64,000 nt of DNA from Blastococcus sp. URHD0036 (GTDB lineage Bacteria; Actinomycetota; Actinomycetes; Mycobacteriales; Geodermatophilaceae): assembly GCF_000701365.1 (NCBI RefSeq), contig NZ_JNIK01000013.1, positions 248,001-312,000 of the forward strand. The letters are read 5' to 3'. The first letter of the stretch is position 1. Each line of letters begins with the position of its first letter. Shown here piece by piece: positions 8,081 through 17,579 of this stretch. The notes beneath the pieces were generated by a model that searched no databases, was not told where the DNA came from, and saw nothing but the letters and a program-made list of their open reading frames with translations. The translations under genes and the position numbers were made by a program.

Positions 8081-8083
8081 ACG

Positions 8084-8121
8084 ACGAAGGCCCCCGCCGC
8101 GAGCGCGGAGGGGGCCTTCGT
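8084..8121. terminator. Bidirectional terminator between map and typA
   Basis: The arms ACGAAGGCCCCC (8084-8095) and GGGGGCCTTCGT (8110-8121) are perfectly complementary, with further pairing inside the loop. It lies between two convergent genes, four bases after the map stop, and can serve both. Confidence 0.8.
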
Positions 8122-8130
8122 GCGGTCGGA

Positions 8131-10023
8131 TCACACCGGCTTGGGCTTGCGGTTCTTCGCCTTGCCGCGCTCGGTCTGGTCGAGCACCACCTTGCGGATG
8201 CGCACCGTGGCCGGGGTGACCTCGACGCACTCGTCCTCGGCACAGAACTCCAGCGCCTGCTCCAGGTTGAGCACGCGCGGCGGGATCAGCCGCTCCAGCT
8301 CCTCGGAGGTGGACTTGCGCATGTTGGTGAGCTTCTTCTCCTTGGTGATGTTCACGTCCATGTCGTCCGGACGGGAGTTCTCACCGACGATCATGCCCTC
8401 GTAGACCTCGGTGCCCGGCTGGACCATGAGCTGGCCGCGCTCCTGCAGCGAGAACATCGAGTACGTCGTCGCCACGCCCTGGCGGTCGGCGACCAGCGAG
8501 CCGGTGGGGCGGGCGCGCATGTCGCCCAGCCACGGCTCGTAGCCCTCGAGGTTGTGGTTGAGGACGCCGGTGCCGCGGGTCTCGGTGAGGAACTCGGTAC
8601 GGAACCCGATCAGGCCACGCGACGGGACGATGTACTCCATCCGCGCCCAGCCGGTGTCGTGGTGCACCAGGTTCTCCAGCCGCGCGCGACGGGTGGCCAG
8701 CGCCTGGGTCAGCGTGCCGACGTACTCGCCCGGGGTGTCGATGGTGACCCGCTCGACCGGCTCGTGCAGCTTGCCGTCGATCTCCTTGGTGACGACCGTG
8801 GGCCGCCCGACGGTGAGCTCGAAGTCCTCGCGGCGCAGCTGCTCGACGAGGATGGCCAGCGCCAGCTCGCCGCGGCCCTGCATCTCCCAGGTGTCGGGAC
8901 GGTCGGTGGGCAGCATGCGCACCGACACGTTGCCGACCAGCTCCTGGTCGAGGCGGTTCTTCACCAGGCGGGCGGTGAGCTTCTTGCCCGACTTGCCCGA
9001 CAGCGGCGAGGTGTTGATCCCGATGGTGATCGAGATCGACGGCTCGTCGACGGTCAGCGGGGGCAGCGGCCGCGGGTCGTTCGGGTCGGCGAGGGTGTCG
9101 CCGATCATGATGTCCTCGATGCCGGCGATGGCCACGAGCTCGCCGGGGCCGGCGCTGTCGGCCGGGGTGCGGGTGAGGCCCTCGGTGACCAGCAGCTCGG
9201 TGATCTTGACGTTCTTGATCGTGCCGTCGGTCTTGCACCAGGCCACCTGCTGGCCGCGCTTCATCTCACCGGAGTGGATGCGCAGCAGCGCGAGCCGGCC
9301 GAGGAACGGCGAGGCGTCGAGGTTGGTGACCTGCGCGCGCAGGGGCTCCTCGGCGTCGTAGACCGGCGCCGGGACGGTGTCGAGCAGCGTCTTGACCAGC
9401 GGTGCGAGGTCGGTGCTGTCGGGCTCCGTGCCGTTCTCGGGACGGGTCAGCGACGCCTTCCCGGACCGGCCGCTGCAGTAGACGATCGGGAAGTCGAGGT
9501 TGTCGGCGTCGAGGCCGGCGTCCTCCATGAGCTCCATGAACAGCTCGTAGCACTCGTCGACGACCTCGGCGATGCGCGCGTCGGCGCGGTCGGTCTTGTT
9601 GACCGCGAGGATGACCGGCATCCCCTTGGCCAGCGCCTTGCGCAGCACGAAGCGGGTCTGCGGCAGGGGACCCTCGGAGGCGTCGACGAGCAGGCAGACG
9701 CCGTCGACCATCGACAGGCCGCGCTCGACCTCGCCACCGAAGTCGGCGTGACCGGGGGTGTCGACGATGTTGACGACGACGGGGTTGCCGTTCTCGTCGG
9801 CCAGGTGGATCGCGGTGTTCTTCGCGAGGATGGTGATGCCGCGCTCGCGCTCGAGGTCCATCGAGTCCATCACGCGGTCCTGCGTGGAGTCGTTGTCGGT
9901 GCCCTCACCCTTGGCCCGGCCGAGCGCGCCGGCCTGACGGAGGAGGGCGTCGACCAGGGTCGTCTTGCCGTGGTCGACGTGGGCGATGATCGCCACGTTG
10001 CGCAGGTCGTCGCGAGTGGGCAT
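8131..10023 (-). CDS. typA: Ribosome-associated GTPase TypA/BipA
   Basis: The 630-residue translational GTPase has G1 AHVDHGKTT, a G2 segment around RGITILAKNTA, G3 DTPGHADFGGEVER and G4 NKTDRADAR, followed by EF-G-like domains II, III and V and the TypA-specific C-terminal domain (SLQERGQLMVQPGTEVYEGMIVGE...). BipA associates with 70S ribosomes and the large subunit and supports ribosome assembly and growth under cold or stress. I chose ATG 10023 with GAGG upstream; an in-frame GTG at 10035 has no ribosome site. It is convergent with map across a strong terminator and appears monocistronic. Confidence 0.95.
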   Translation of the reverse strand: MPTRDDLRNVAIIAHVDHGKTTLVDALLRQAGALGRAKGEGTDNDSTQDRVMDSMDLERERGITILAKNTAIHLADENGNPVVVNIVDTPGHADFGGEVERGLSMVDGVCLLVDASEGPLPQTRFVLRKALAKGMPVILAVNKTDRADARIAEVVDECYELFMELMEDAGLDADNLDFPIVYCSGRSGKASLTRPENGTEPDSTDLAPLVKTLLDTVPAPVYDAEEPLRAQVTNLDASPFLGRLALLRIHSGEMKRGQQVAWCKTDGTIKNVKITELLVTEGLTRTPADSAGPGELVAIAGIEDIMIGDTLADPNDPRPLPPLTVDEPSISITIGINTSPLSGKSGKKLTARLVKNRLDQELVGNVSVRMLPTDRPDTWEMQGRGELALAILVEQLRREDFELTVGRPTVVTKEIDGKLHEPVERVTIDTPGEYVGTLTQALATRRARLENLVHHDTGWARMEYIVPSRGLIGFRTEFLTETRGTGVLNHNLEGYEPWLGDMRARPTGSLVADRQGVATTYSMFSLQERGQLMVQPGTEVYEGMIVGENSRPDDMDVNITKEKKLTNMRKSTSEELERLIPPRVLNLEQALEFCAEDECVEVTPATVRIRKVVLDQTERGKAKNRKPKPV

Positions 10024-10301
10024 GCGGAGAGGCACCTCAGGGAGATCAGGGGGGTCGGCGCCTGCCGGGCAACTCAGCCACGGGGCACCACAGACACCAC
10101 AGGTAACAGCCGCCGGCCCGGCGACCTTCCCATGCTAGGCGCTCCGGGACCCCGCTCCGGCCGATCGGTCCCGGTTTCTCCCCCGCGCGAGCGGCTGCGG
10201 GTGACCAGTCTCACGCGCTCCCGGCCGCCCGGGCGCCGTCCGCTGTCACCTCCAGCGCTGCTGTCACGCCGCACGGTGACAACGGCGCTGCGGGGGAACG
10301 G

Positions 10302-10634
10302 TCAGGGGCGGTCGGCGACGACCGCGGTGGTCCCGGCCGCGGCGAGGGTGACCAGGCCGACGGCGAGCCAGGCGGGCCATCCCGCGCCGATGGCCAGCAC
10401 GTGGGCGAGCACGAACGCGCCGATGTAGAGCCCCCCGAGGCCGAGCGCGACGGCCCAGCCGCGGCGCTGGACCCACAGCCACCCCGCCGCCAGCCCCCCG
10501 GCGGCGAACACCGCACCTCCCAGCGCCCGCACGCCGGTGCCCTGGGCGATGCCGAAGCCGGCGGCCAGGCCGGTGGCCACGAGCACGGCGGAGGGGAAGC
10601 GGGTGCGGGCACGGGTACGCAGCGACGTCGTCAC
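10302..10634 (-). CDS. Small multi-pass membrane protein (hypothetical)
   Basis: The protein of about 110 residues has a basic N terminus (TTSLRTRARTRFPS) and four hydrophobic helices of about 20 residues each, ending AVVADRP. GTG 10634 was chosen because GGAGGA lies 11 bases upstream; an in-frame GTG at 10676 would add 14 residues that overlap the terminator of the upstream gene. No family is recognised. It lies downstream of the YceI gene but behind a strong terminator, so it probably has its own promoter. The 278 bases between its stop and the typA start hold no gene that I can support. Confidence 0.6.
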   Translation of the reverse strand: MTTSLRTRARTRFPSAVLVATGLAAGFGIAQGTGVRALGGAVFAAGGLAAGWLWVQRRGWAVALGLGGLYIGAFVLAHVLAIGAGWPAWLAVGLVTLAAAGTTAVVADRP

Positions 10635-10658
10635 GGACGCCAGTGTCCTCCGGACGCG

Positions 10659-10695
10659 CGAGAGCCCCGGGCGCACGGGGCGTCCGGGGCTCTCG
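10659..10695 (-). terminator. Terminator downstream of the YceI gene
   Basis: The arms CGAGAGCCCCGG (10659-10670) and CCGGGGCTCTCG (10684-10695) pair perfectly over 12 bp with a 13-base loop, nine bases after the stop codon of the YceI-like gene. It separates that gene from the small membrane protein. Confidence 0.8.
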
Positions 10696-10704
10696 AAGCG
10701 GGGA

Positions 10705-11268
10705 TCAGGCGGTGCGGAGCACGGCCTCGATCTCGAGCTCGACGGTGATCTTGTCGCCGACGACGACGCCGCCGCCGTCCATCGGCATGTCGATGTCCAC
10801 GCCGTACTCCTTGCGGGAGATCTCGGTCTTGGCGCTGAAGCCGGCGCGGGTGCCGCCGTAGGCGTCGGGGCCGAAGCCGTTGAGCTCGAGCTCCAGGGTG
10901 ACCGGCTTGGTGATGCCCTTGATCGTCAGGTCGCCCAGGACGGTCCAGTCGGCGCCGTCGGTGCGGACCTCGGTGGAGCGGAAGGTCATCTCGGTGTGGT
11001 TGCCCACGTCGAAGAAGTCGGCGGAGCGGATGTGCGCGTCGCGCTGCTCCTGACGGGTGTCGATCGAGTCCATGTTCACGCGGGCGGTCACGGTCGACTG
11101 CGCCGGGTCCTCGGCGGTGGTGATCTCGCCGGAGAAGTCGCGGAAGTAGCCGCGGACCTTGCTGACCATCATGTGGCGGACGGAGAAGCCGACCGTCGAG
11201 TGTGAGGCGTCGATGTCCCAGGTGCCCGCGACGTAGCCGGGGATCTGGACGGTGGTGGAGCTGGTCAC
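10705..11268 (-). CDS. YceI family lipocalin-like protein
   Basis: The 187-residue protein matches YceI (PF04264): GTWDIDASHSTVGFSVRHMMVSKVRGYF at the N terminus, then DSIDTRQEQRDAHIRSADFF, and TEVRTDGADWTVLGDLTIKGITKPVTL. The fold is an extended beta-barrel that binds polyprenoid-type lipids in studied members. No signal peptide is present, so this is a cytosolic version as in many actinobacteria. GTG 11268 is preceded by TTGGAG; a TTG at 11280 is less likely. It is divergent from a MarR regulator across an 85-bp region with repeated TTGA elements, so MarR control is probable (inference). Confidence 0.88.
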   Translation of the reverse strand: MTSSTTVQIPGYVAGTWDIDASHSTVGFSVRHMMVSKVRGYFRDFSGEITTAEDPAQSTVTARVNMDSIDTRQEQRDAHIRSADFFDVGNHTEMTFRSTEVRTDGADWTVLGDLTIKGITKPVTLELELNGFGPDAYGGTRAGFSAKTEISRKEYGVDIDMPMDGGGVVVGDKITVELEIEAVLRTA

Positions 11269-11283
11269 GAGGATCTCCAAGTG

Positions 11284-11330
11284 GTTGAGCGTTTGACCTT
11301 CTGCCTCGGTAGCGTAGTTGAAGGCTTGAC
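11284..11330. promoter_or_regulatory. Repeated GTTGA-N4-TTGAC elements between yceI-like and marR-like genes
   Basis: GTTGAGCGTTTGAC (11284-11297) and GTTGAAGGCTTGAC (11317-11330) match at 11 of 14 positions and start 33 bp (about three helical turns) apart in the divergent promoter region. The second overlaps the likely promoter of the MarR gene. Operator function is inferred. Confidence 0.4.
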
Positions 11331-11353
11331 TATTCCGCTAGTACTCTGAGGAC

Positions 11354-11842
11354 ATGACGTCGTCGGAATCGCCGGAGCACTCGGCCCTCGGGACGCGCTG
11401 GCTCGACGCGGAGGAGCAGAAGGCCTGGCGCGCCTACCTCTACAGCACCCAGTTGCTCAGCGACCGGCTCGACCGGGACCTCACCCGCGCGACCGGGATC
11501 TCGCACGCCTACTACGAGATCCTCGTGGCGCTGTCGGAGACGCCCGGGCGGTCCATGCGGATGAGCGAGCTGGCCGACCGCTGCCTGTCTTCGCGCAGTC
11601 GCCTCTCGCACGCGGTCTCGCGACTGGAGGAGCGCGGCTGGGTGCGCCGGCAGGTCTGCCCCGAGGACGGCCGCGGCCAGCTCGCCGTCCTGACCGACGA
11701 GGGGTTCGCCGCCCTCGAGGCCGCTGCGCCCGTGCACGTGGAGAGCGTCCGCACCCACCTGTTCGACCAGCTCAGCCCCGAGCAGGTCGCCTCGATCCGG
11801 GACGTCGGCGAGACGCTGTTGCGCCACCTCGGCCCGCGCTGA
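11354..11842 (+). CDS. MarR family winged-helix regulator
   Basis: The 162-residue protein has the MarR layout: an N-terminal dimerisation helix (EEQKAWRAYLYSTQLLSDRLDRDL), a DNA-binding core (MRMSELADRCLSSRSRLSHAVSRLEERGWVRR), a wing (EDGRGQLAVLTDEGFAAL) and C-terminal helices for dimerisation. Actinobacterial MarR proteins of this size sense small phenolic or oxidising compounds. A Cys in the wing region (RRQVCPEDGR) could be redox-sensitive, but this is speculation. It is divergent from the YceI gene. ATG 11354 has GAGGA directly upstream with short spacing. Confidence 0.88.
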   Translation: MTSSESPEHSALGTRWLDAEEQKAWRAYLYSTQLLSDRLDRDLTRATGISHAYYEILVALSETPGRSMRMSELADRCLSSRSRLSHAVSRLEERGWVRRQVCPEDGRGQLAVLTDEGFAALEAAAPVHVESVRTHLFDQLSPEQVASIRDVGETLLRHLGPR

Positions 11843-11860
11843 CCCCCCGGGAACGCGGGA

Positions 11861-11890
11861 CGCCCCGCCGGACCGTGGTCCGGCGGGGCG
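11861..11890. terminator. Strong bidirectional terminator after marR-like gene
   Basis: The perfect 14-bp stem CGCCCCGCCGGACC (11861-11874) / GGTCCGGCGGGGCG (11877-11890) with a two-base loop lies between the convergent MarR and substrate-binding protein genes. Confidence 0.85.
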
Positions 11891-11929
11891 CCGCTCACCG
11901 CTGTGCCGGACCGGGGTCCGGCGGCTCCG

Positions 11930-13516
11930 TCACGCGTCGGGGTTTATCCAGAGACCGTCGACCGGCGTGCTGCCGGAACCGTAGAACCGGATCCCGCCCA
12001 CCTCTTCGCTGGTGAGGATGAAGGCCGGGCTCCACGTGTAGACCACCATGGCGCTGAGGTCGACCATGCGCTGCATGACGGTCGCGTAGGCCTCCTGCCG
12101 CTCCGCCGTGTCGTCCGACAGCCGCCCCTGCTCCAGAGCCGCGTCGATCTCGGGATCGCTCAGCCGGGTGAAGTTGGTCGCGGAGCCGGTGCCGACCAGC
12201 GTGTCGATCACCGGGCTCGGGTCGACGAACGCCGCCCCGTAGATGGTGGCCTCGTAGTCGTTCTGCGCCAGCCGGCCGAACCAGCTGGCCGACTCCTGCG
12301 GCTCGATCTCGACGGTGAGGTTCTCGAACTCCTGCAGCTGGGCCTGCATGATCTCGGCAGCCCGGGCCGTGTCGCTGTTGTTGCTCGAGGAGATCGTGAA
12401 CGACAGCGGCTTGCCGTCGGCGTTCAGCTCGTCCAGCAGTTCCTGCGCCCGCTCGGGATCGGCCTCGGGGAAGGTCACCGAGTCGTCGTACAGCGGCGAG
12501 GTGTCCCGGAGGATCGAGGTCGGCGGCTCCTCACCGGCTCCGCCGTACAGCGTGTCGATGAGCGCCTGCCGGTCGATGGCCAGGGAGATGGCCTCGCGGG
12601 CACGCGGGTCGTCGAACGGCGCCTTGGAGAAGTTGAACTCGAGGTTGGTGAAGCCGGAGAAGCCCGCCGGCAGCACGGTGAAGCCGCCGTCACCGGCCAG
12701 CTGTGCGGTCTCGTAGTTGTTGCCGACCATCAGGTCCACCTCGCCGGCCTGCAGCGAGTTGTACCGCTGGTTGTCGTCCGGGTTCGCCCGGATGACCAGC
12801 TCGTCGAGGTACGGCTTCGGCGCGTCCCAGTAGTCGGGGTTCTTCGAGAGGACCATCCGGTCCCCGCGCGACCACGAGTCCATGGTGAAGGGGCCGGCAC
12901 CCACCGGGTTGGCGGTGAAGGCCTCCGGCCCCGCGGCGAGCGCGGTCGGCGAACCCACGAAGTTGATCGCCATGAGGACCGAGGGGAGCTGCGCGGTCGG
13001 CTTCGCCAGGGTCACCTCGAGCGTCTGCTCGTCGACCACCGTCGTCGACGCGATCGCCGAGGCCGACGCGACCGTCTGCGAGCTGGCCACCGTGCGGTCC
13101 TTGTCGCGGTCCCAGTTGAACTTCAGCGCCTCGGCGTCCAGCGGCGTGCCGTCGCTGAAGGTCAGCCCCTCCCGCAGCGTGGCGATCCAGGTGGTGTTGT
13201 CCTGGTTCTCCAGCGACTCCAGCAGGCCGTATTCGACCTCGCCCTCGGGCGTGATCTCGAGCAGCTGGCCGTACAGGGCGTTGCCGTAGACGCTGTTGGT
13301 GATCAGCGAGTTGCTCAGCGATGCCGGGTCGAGGTTGGCCGGCTCCGAGACGGTGACGTACGTGAGCGAGCCACCCTCCACCGGGTCGCCGCTGGCCTGC
13401 TCGCCACTGGCGTCGACACCGTCACCACCGCTGTCGTCGCTTCCGCAGCCGGCCAGGATCAGCGACGTGGTGAGTGCGGCAGCGATGAACACGCTGCGCC
13501 GTCGGGTGAGTTTCAC
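11930..13516 (-). CDS. ABC transporter substrate-binding lipoprotein, family 5 (peptide/nickel type)
   Basis: The protein of 528 residues starts at GTG 13516 with a lipoprotein signal (KLTRRRSVFIAAALTTSLILAGC, lipobox LAGC). It is followed by a Gly/Asp/Ser linker and a full SBP_bac_5 domain (GGSLTYVTVSEPANLDPA..., LREGLTFSDGTPLDAEALKFNWDR, DDPRAREAISLAIDRQALID). Such proteins bind oligopeptides or other ligands outside the membrane and feed a DppBCDF-type importer. GAGGCAGG precedes the start; an upstream ATG at 13567 is possible but would bury the signal peptide. It is the last gene of the importer cluster, 105 bp after the second ATPase, and may have its own promoter. Confidence 0.92.
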   Translation of the reverse strand: MKLTRRRSVFIAAALTTSLILAGCGSDDSGGDGVDASGEQASGDPVEGGSLTYVTVSEPANLDPASLSNSLITNSVYGNALYGQLLEITPEGEVEYGLLESLENQDNTTWIATLREGLTFSDGTPLDAEALKFNWDRDKDRTVASSQTVASASAIASTTVVDEQTLEVTLAKPTAQLPSVLMAINFVGSPTALAAGPEAFTANPVGAGPFTMDSWSRGDRMVLSKNPDYWDAPKPYLDELVIRANPDDNQRYNSLQAGEVDLMVGNNYETAQLAGDGGFTVLPAGFSGFTNLEFNFSKAPFDDPRAREAISLAIDRQALIDTLYGGAGEEPPTSILRDTSPLYDDSVTFPEADPERAQELLDELNADGKPLSFTISSSNNSDTARAAEIMQAQLQEFENLTVEIEPQESASWFGRLAQNDYEATIYGAAFVDPSPVIDTLVGTGSATNFTRLSDPEIDAALEQGRLSDDTAERQEAYATVMQRMVDLSAMVVYTWSPAFILTSEEVGGIRFYGSGSTPVDGLWINPDA

Positions 13517-13621
13517 GGGACCTGCCTCGGGTCGGGGGTCGGGGCGTGCTGCACTGCGGTGATACACGTCATAGATAGCAATGATTGGAGGTAATGACGG
13601 TCACGACTTGGTCACGACGAG

Positions 13622-14641
13622 TCAGACGGCGGCGGGCACCAGGGGCGCCTCCGCCGCGACCTCGGCGTAGTGGCAGGCGGCGAAGTGGCCCTCGCCCACC
13701 GAGCGGACCTCCGGCACGTCCTCGGCGCAGCGATCGGTCGCCAGCGGGCAGCGGGTGCGGAACCGGCAGCCCGACGGCGGGTCCAGGGGCGTGGGGATGT
13801 CGCCCTCCAGCGCCGGCCCCGTGAAGCCGCCGACCGCGCGACGCCGCGGCACGGAGTCCAGGAGGGCCCGCGTGTAGGGGTGCGCCGGCGCGGCGAACAC
13901 CGAGTCGACGTCACCGACCTCGCAGATCCGCCCCAGGTACATGACCATCACGCGGTCGCAGACCGAGCGGACGACCGACAGGTCGTGGCTGATGAAGACC
14001 AGCGTGAGGTCGTGCTCGTCCTTGAGGTCGCGCAGCAGGTTGACGATCTGGGCCTGCACCGAGACGTCGAGCGCCGAGACGGGTTCGTCGCACACGATCA
14101 GGTCGGGGCGGATGGCCAGCGCGCGGGCGATGGCGACCCGCTGCGCCTGCCCCCCGGACAGCTGCCGCGGGTACATCGGGCCGAACCGCTCGGGGTCCAG
14201 CCCCACGTCGACCAGCACCCGGTCGGCCGCCTCGCGCCGCTCGGCCACGGGCCGCCCGGCGATGGTCAGCCCCTCGACGACGAGCTCGCGCACCGAGCGC
14301 CGCGGGTTCAGCGACGACACCGGGTCCTGGAAGATCATCTGCAGCTTGCGGCGCAGCCGGCGGAGGGTCCCGCGCTTGGTCACCGCGAGGTCCTCGCCCC
14401 GGTAGACGACCCGACCGCCGGCGATCTTCTCCAGCCGCAGGACGGCCTTCCCGGTGGTCGACTTGCCGCAGCCGGACTCGCCGACCAGGCCCAGGGTCTC
14501 CCCCGGCCGGACGTCGAAGCTGACGTCGCTGACGGCCTGCACGACCCCGCCGGGCGTGCGGTACTCGACCTGCAGGTGGTGCACCGACAGGACCGTGTCG
14601 TCCGCGTCGGTCAGCAGGTGCGCCTCGCCGGTGCCGGCCAT
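13622..14641 (-). CDS. Oligopeptide/dipeptide ABC transporter ATP-binding protein (DppF/OppF type)
   Basis: The 339-residue ATPase has Walker [10 protein letters not shown], signature [15 protein letters not shown], Walker [19 protein letters not shown] and H-loop ISHDLSVV. It also has the C-terminal oligopeptide-transporter extension, with Cys-containing motif [22 protein letters not shown] that often binds a metal cluster in Dpp/Opp ATPases. It energises import together with the neighbouring ATPase. The ATG at 14641 lies one base after the stop of the preceding gene, so the operon is tightly coupled. Confidence 0.92.
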   Translation of the reverse strand: MAGTGEAHLLTDADDTVLSVHHLQVEYRTPGGVVQAVSDVSFDVRPGETLGLVGESGCGKSTTGKAVLRLEKIAGGRVVYRGEDLAVTKRGTLRRLRRKLQMIFQDPVSSLNPRRSVRELVVEGLTIAGRPVAERREAADRVLVDVGLDPERFGPMYPRQLSGGQAQRVAIARALAIRPDLIVCDEPVSALDVSVQAQIVNLLRDLKDEHDLTLVFISHDLSVVRSVCDRVMVMYLGRICEVGDVDSVFAAPAHPYTRALLDSVPRRRAVGGFTGPALEGDIPTPLDPPSGCRFRTRCPLATDRCAEDVPEVRSVGEGHFAACHYAEVAAEAPLVPAAV

Positions 14642-14642
14642 G

Positions 14643-15683
14643 TCAGCTCCTCGTCTCGTCGGCGGGCGCGAGCGCCCCCGCCGGGACGCCCACCCCGGAC
14701 AGCGGTACGGGGTGGACGCAGGCGTGCCGGTGACCCAGCACGCCGTCGCGCAGGACGTCGGCCCCGGGCACTCCGCAGGCGGCGTCCGCCGCACCGCACC
14801 GGGGCGCGAACCGGCAGCCCTCCGGAGGCCGGCGCGGATCGGGCAGCGCCCCCTCGATGACCCGCATCCGCCGCGCCCGGGGGGCGTCCAGGGACGGCGT
14901 GGAGGCCAGCAGCGCCTCGGTGTAGCGGTGCTGCGGGGAGTCGAACACCGCGTCGGTCGGTCCCTCCTCGACCATCCGGCCGGCGTACATGACCGCCACC
15001 CGGTCGGTCCGGCCGGCAACCAGGCCGAGGTCGTGGCTGATGAGGACCAGCCCCATGCCGCGGGTGGTCCGGACCCGGTCGAGGAGGTCGAGGATCTGCC
15101 GCTGCACGGTCACGTCCAGCGCCGTCGTCGGCTCGTCGGCGATCAGCAGGTCCGGCTCGCAGGCCAGGGCGATCGCGATCATGATCCGCTGCCGCATGCC
15201 GCCGGAGAGCTGGAACGGGTAGTTCGACAGCCGGCGGCGCGGATCGGGGACGCCGACCTCGGTGAGCAGCGCGACCGCCCGCTCCCGCGCCTCGGACCCG
15301 GAGATCCCGAGGTGGCGGACCATGCCCTCGGTGATCTGGCGGCCGATCCGCACCACCGGGTTCAGCGCCCGGCCGGCGTCCTGGAACACCATCGCCACCT
15401 TGGGACCGAGCATGCTCTGCCGGACCTTCTCGGACGCGGTCAGCACGTCCACCCCGTCGAGCAGCACCGAGCCGGAGGTGCCGGCCCGGTCGGGCAGCAG
15501 CCCCATGACGGTCTTGGCGAGCATCGACTTGCCCGAGCCGGACTCCCCGACCAGACCCACGGCCTCGCCCGCGGCGACCTCGAGAGTCACCCCGTCGACC
15601 GCCCGGACCGGACCGGAATCGGTGGCGATCCAGGTGTGCAGGTCCGCCACGCTCAGCAGCGGCTGTGGCCGGCTGACGGTCAT
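14643..15683 (-). CDS. Oligopeptide/dipeptide ABC transporter ATP-binding protein (DppD/OppD type)
   Basis: The 346-residue ATPase is paralogous to its downstream neighbour: Walker [10 protein letters not shown], signature [15 protein letters not shown], Walker [20 protein letters not shown]-loop ISHDLGLV and C-terminal [18 protein letters not shown]. Two distinct ATPases are usual for this transporter class. Its start overlaps the stop of the DppC-type permease (TGATG at 15685-15681). Confidence 0.92.
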   Translation of the reverse strand: MTVSRPQPLLSVADLHTWIATDSGPVRAVDGVTLEVAAGEAVGLVGESGSGKSMLAKTVMGLLPDRAGTSGSVLLDGVDVLTASEKVRQSMLGPKVAMVFQDAGRALNPVVRIGRQITEGMVRHLGISGSEARERAVALLTEVGVPDPRRRLSNYPFQLSGGMRQRIMIAIALACEPDLLIADEPTTALDVTVQRQILDLLDRVRTTRGMGLVLISHDLGLVAGRTDRVAVMYAGRMVEEGPTDAVFDSPQHRYTEALLASTPSLDAPRARRMRVIEGALPDPRRPPEGCRFAPRCGAADAACGVPGADVLRDGVLGHRHACVHPVPLSGVGVPAGALAPADETRS

Positions 15684-16564
15684 CAGGCGCCCCGCTCGCC
15701 GAAGCGGAGGCGGAGCCGGTCGCCCACGATGTTCAGCGCGAGGACGGTCAGCAGGATCGTGACCGCCGGGACGAACACCAGGTTGGGGAACCGGGAGATG
15801 AGGTCCTGACCGTCGGCGATCATCCCGCCCCAGCTCGGGGTGGGCGACGGGATGCCGAGGCCGAGGAAGCTCAGCGACCCCTCGGCCACGATCAGCGCGG
15901 CGATCACCACCGGCAGGTAGGACGCCACCGACGGGACCACGTTGGGCAGCACCTCCCGGCTCAGCAACCGCGGCAGGCCGGCGCCCATGTTGGTGGCCGC
16001 CATGACGAACTCCCGCGACGCCCAGCGCATGGTGTTGGCCCGCGCGAGCCGGGTGAAGGTCGGCGTCATCAGCAGCGACAGCGAGACGATCAGCGTGCTG
16101 ATGCTCGGCCGCAGGACCGAGGCGAGCGCGAGCAGCATCACCAGCGGCGGGAAGGCCAACAGGGTGTCGGTGACGAAGGAGACGACCGTGTCGACGATGC
16201 CTCGGAGGAACCCGGCGAGCAGGCCGAAGAACGAGCCGGCCACGAACGCGATCAGGCTGGAGACCACCCCGACCAGCAGCGAGGCCTGGGCGCCGTAGAT
16301 CAGCCGCGAGAGCATGCTCCGGCCCAGGACGTCGTAGCCGAGCAGGCCGTCGAGGGAGAGCTCGGGCTTGCCGCGGGGCGGACCGGCGATCGCGCCGTAG
16401 TCGGCCAGCGGGAGGAGGGGTGCCAGCACCGCGGCGAGCACCACCAGTCCGAGCCAGCCGGCACAGAGGGCGACCAGCCAGGACCGGCGCTCCCGGGGCG
16501 CGGGGAGCTTCGGGCCCGCGCTCGGCAGGCTGGGTGGCGCGACACCCGGATCGACGATGGTCAT
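15683..16564 (-). CDS. ABC transporter permease, DppC/OppC type
   Basis: The 293-residue integral membrane protein has one N-terminal helix after a Pro-rich cytoplasmic start ([20 protein letters not shown]) and five further helices of the BPD_transp_1 domain. The EAA loop is visible as [25 protein letters not shown]. It forms the channel with the DppB-type subunit. Starts and stops on both sides overlap by one to four bases, so the four genes are translated as a block. Confidence 0.9.
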   Translation of the reverse strand: MTIVDPGVAPPSLPSAGPKLPAPRERRSWLVALCAGWLGLVVLAAVLAPLLPLADYGAIAGPPRGKPELSLDGLLGYDVLGRSMLSRLIYGAQASLLVGVVSSLIAFVAGSFFGLLAGFLRGIVDTVVSFVTDTLLAFPPLVMLLALASVLRPSISTLIVSLSLLMTPTFTRLARANTMRWASREFVMAATNMGAGLPRLLSREVLPNVVPSVASYLPVVIAALIVAEGSLSFLGLGIPSPTPSWGGMIADGQDLISRFPNLVFVPAVTILLTVLALNIVGDRLRLRFGERGA

Positions 16565-17514
16565 CGGACGGACTCCCGTCGGACGCGCGGATCGAGGAAC
16601 CCGTAGCCGATGTCGACCAGGGTGTTGATGACGACGTAGGTGATGACGATGAAGGCGACGGCCCCCTGGACCGTGATGACGTCGCGGGCGGAGATCGACC
16701 CGGCGATCAGCGAGCCCAGGCCGGGCAGCGAGAAGACCGCCTCGACGATCACCGTGCCGCCGATCAGCCGGCCGAACGAGATCCCGGCCAGCGTGACCAG
16801 CGAGAACGAAGACGGGCGCAGCGCGTGCCGCCAGAGGACGTACTTGCGTGACATCCCGCGCGCGCGGGCCGCGTGGATGAAGTCCTCGTGCAGCGTCGAG
16901 TCCAGGTCGGTGCGCAGCAGCCGCTGGAACGCGGCGATCTCCGGGATCGCCACCGCGATGGCCGGCAGCAGGGCGTGGCGCAGGTTCTCCCCGGCTCCCT
17001 CGCTGACCCGCTCCCAGCCGGAGACCGGGAACACCCCCGCCTTCACCGCCAGGAAGTACACGAGGACCGGGGCGACGACGAACGCCGGCAGCGCCAGGCC
17101 GACCGACGCGAGGAAGGTCGACACCCGGTCGATCAGGCTGCCCGGCCGGTTGGCCGCGGCCAGGGCCATCGGCACCGAGACGAGCAGGGCGATGGCCAGC
17201 GCCAGGAAAGCGAGCTCCAGGGTCACCGGGATCCGCTCCCAGACCGCGTCCAGCACGTCCTGCCGCGTGCGGAGCGAGGTGCCGAAGTCCCCCTGCACCG
17301 CATCGCCGAGCCAGCCGAAGTACTGCGACCACAGCGGCTTGTCGATGCCCAGCTGCGCCTCGAGGTCGGCGATGGACTCCGGGGTGGCGGCGTCGCCCAG
17401 GAGGGTGACCGCGAGCGACCCCGGGGCCAGGGACAGCAGCGCCACCACGAGGAACGTCGCGAAGAGGATCACGAGTAGTGCGCGGACGATCCGCTTCGCG
17501 GCGAAGAGCAGCAT
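16561..17514 (-). CDS. ABC transporter permease, DppB/OppB type
   Basis: The protein of about 317 residues begins MLLFAAKRIVRALLVILFATFLVVALL and has six transmembrane helices with the DppB-type N-terminal domain (GDAATPESIADLEAQLGIDKPLWSQYFGWLGDAVQGDFGTSL) and EAA loop (DFIHAARARGMSRKYVLWRHALRP). ATG 17514 was chosen because AGGGGA lies 10 bases before it; GTG 17523 would overlap that site. It is the first gene of the importer operon. A TATAAA box on the same strand at 17585-17580 provides a plausible promoter. Confidence 0.9.
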   Translation of the reverse strand: MLLFAAKRIVRALLVILFATFLVVALLSLAPGSLAVTLLGDAATPESIADLEAQLGIDKPLWSQYFGWLGDAVQGDFGTSLRTRQDVLDAVWERIPVTLELAFLALAIALLVSVPMALAAANRPGSLIDRVSTFLASVGLALPAFVVAPVLVYFLAVKAGVFPVSGWERVSEGAGENLRHALLPAIAVAIPEIAAFQRLLRTDLDSTLHEDFIHAARARGMSRKYVLWRHALRPSSFSLVTLAGISFGRLIGGTVIVEAVFSLPGLGSLIAGSISARDVITVQGAVAFIVITYVVINTLVDIGYGFLDPRVRRESVR

Positions 17515-17579
17515 GCGGCCCACTTCCCCTCGCAGGACCGTGCGTGGACGTTGCCCACATCACAGCTGTCAGAGCAATG

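Noticed and set aside
7801-10428. 875-codon plus-strand frame across typA
   Set aside because: Antisense shadow of typA; typA has all GTPase motifs.
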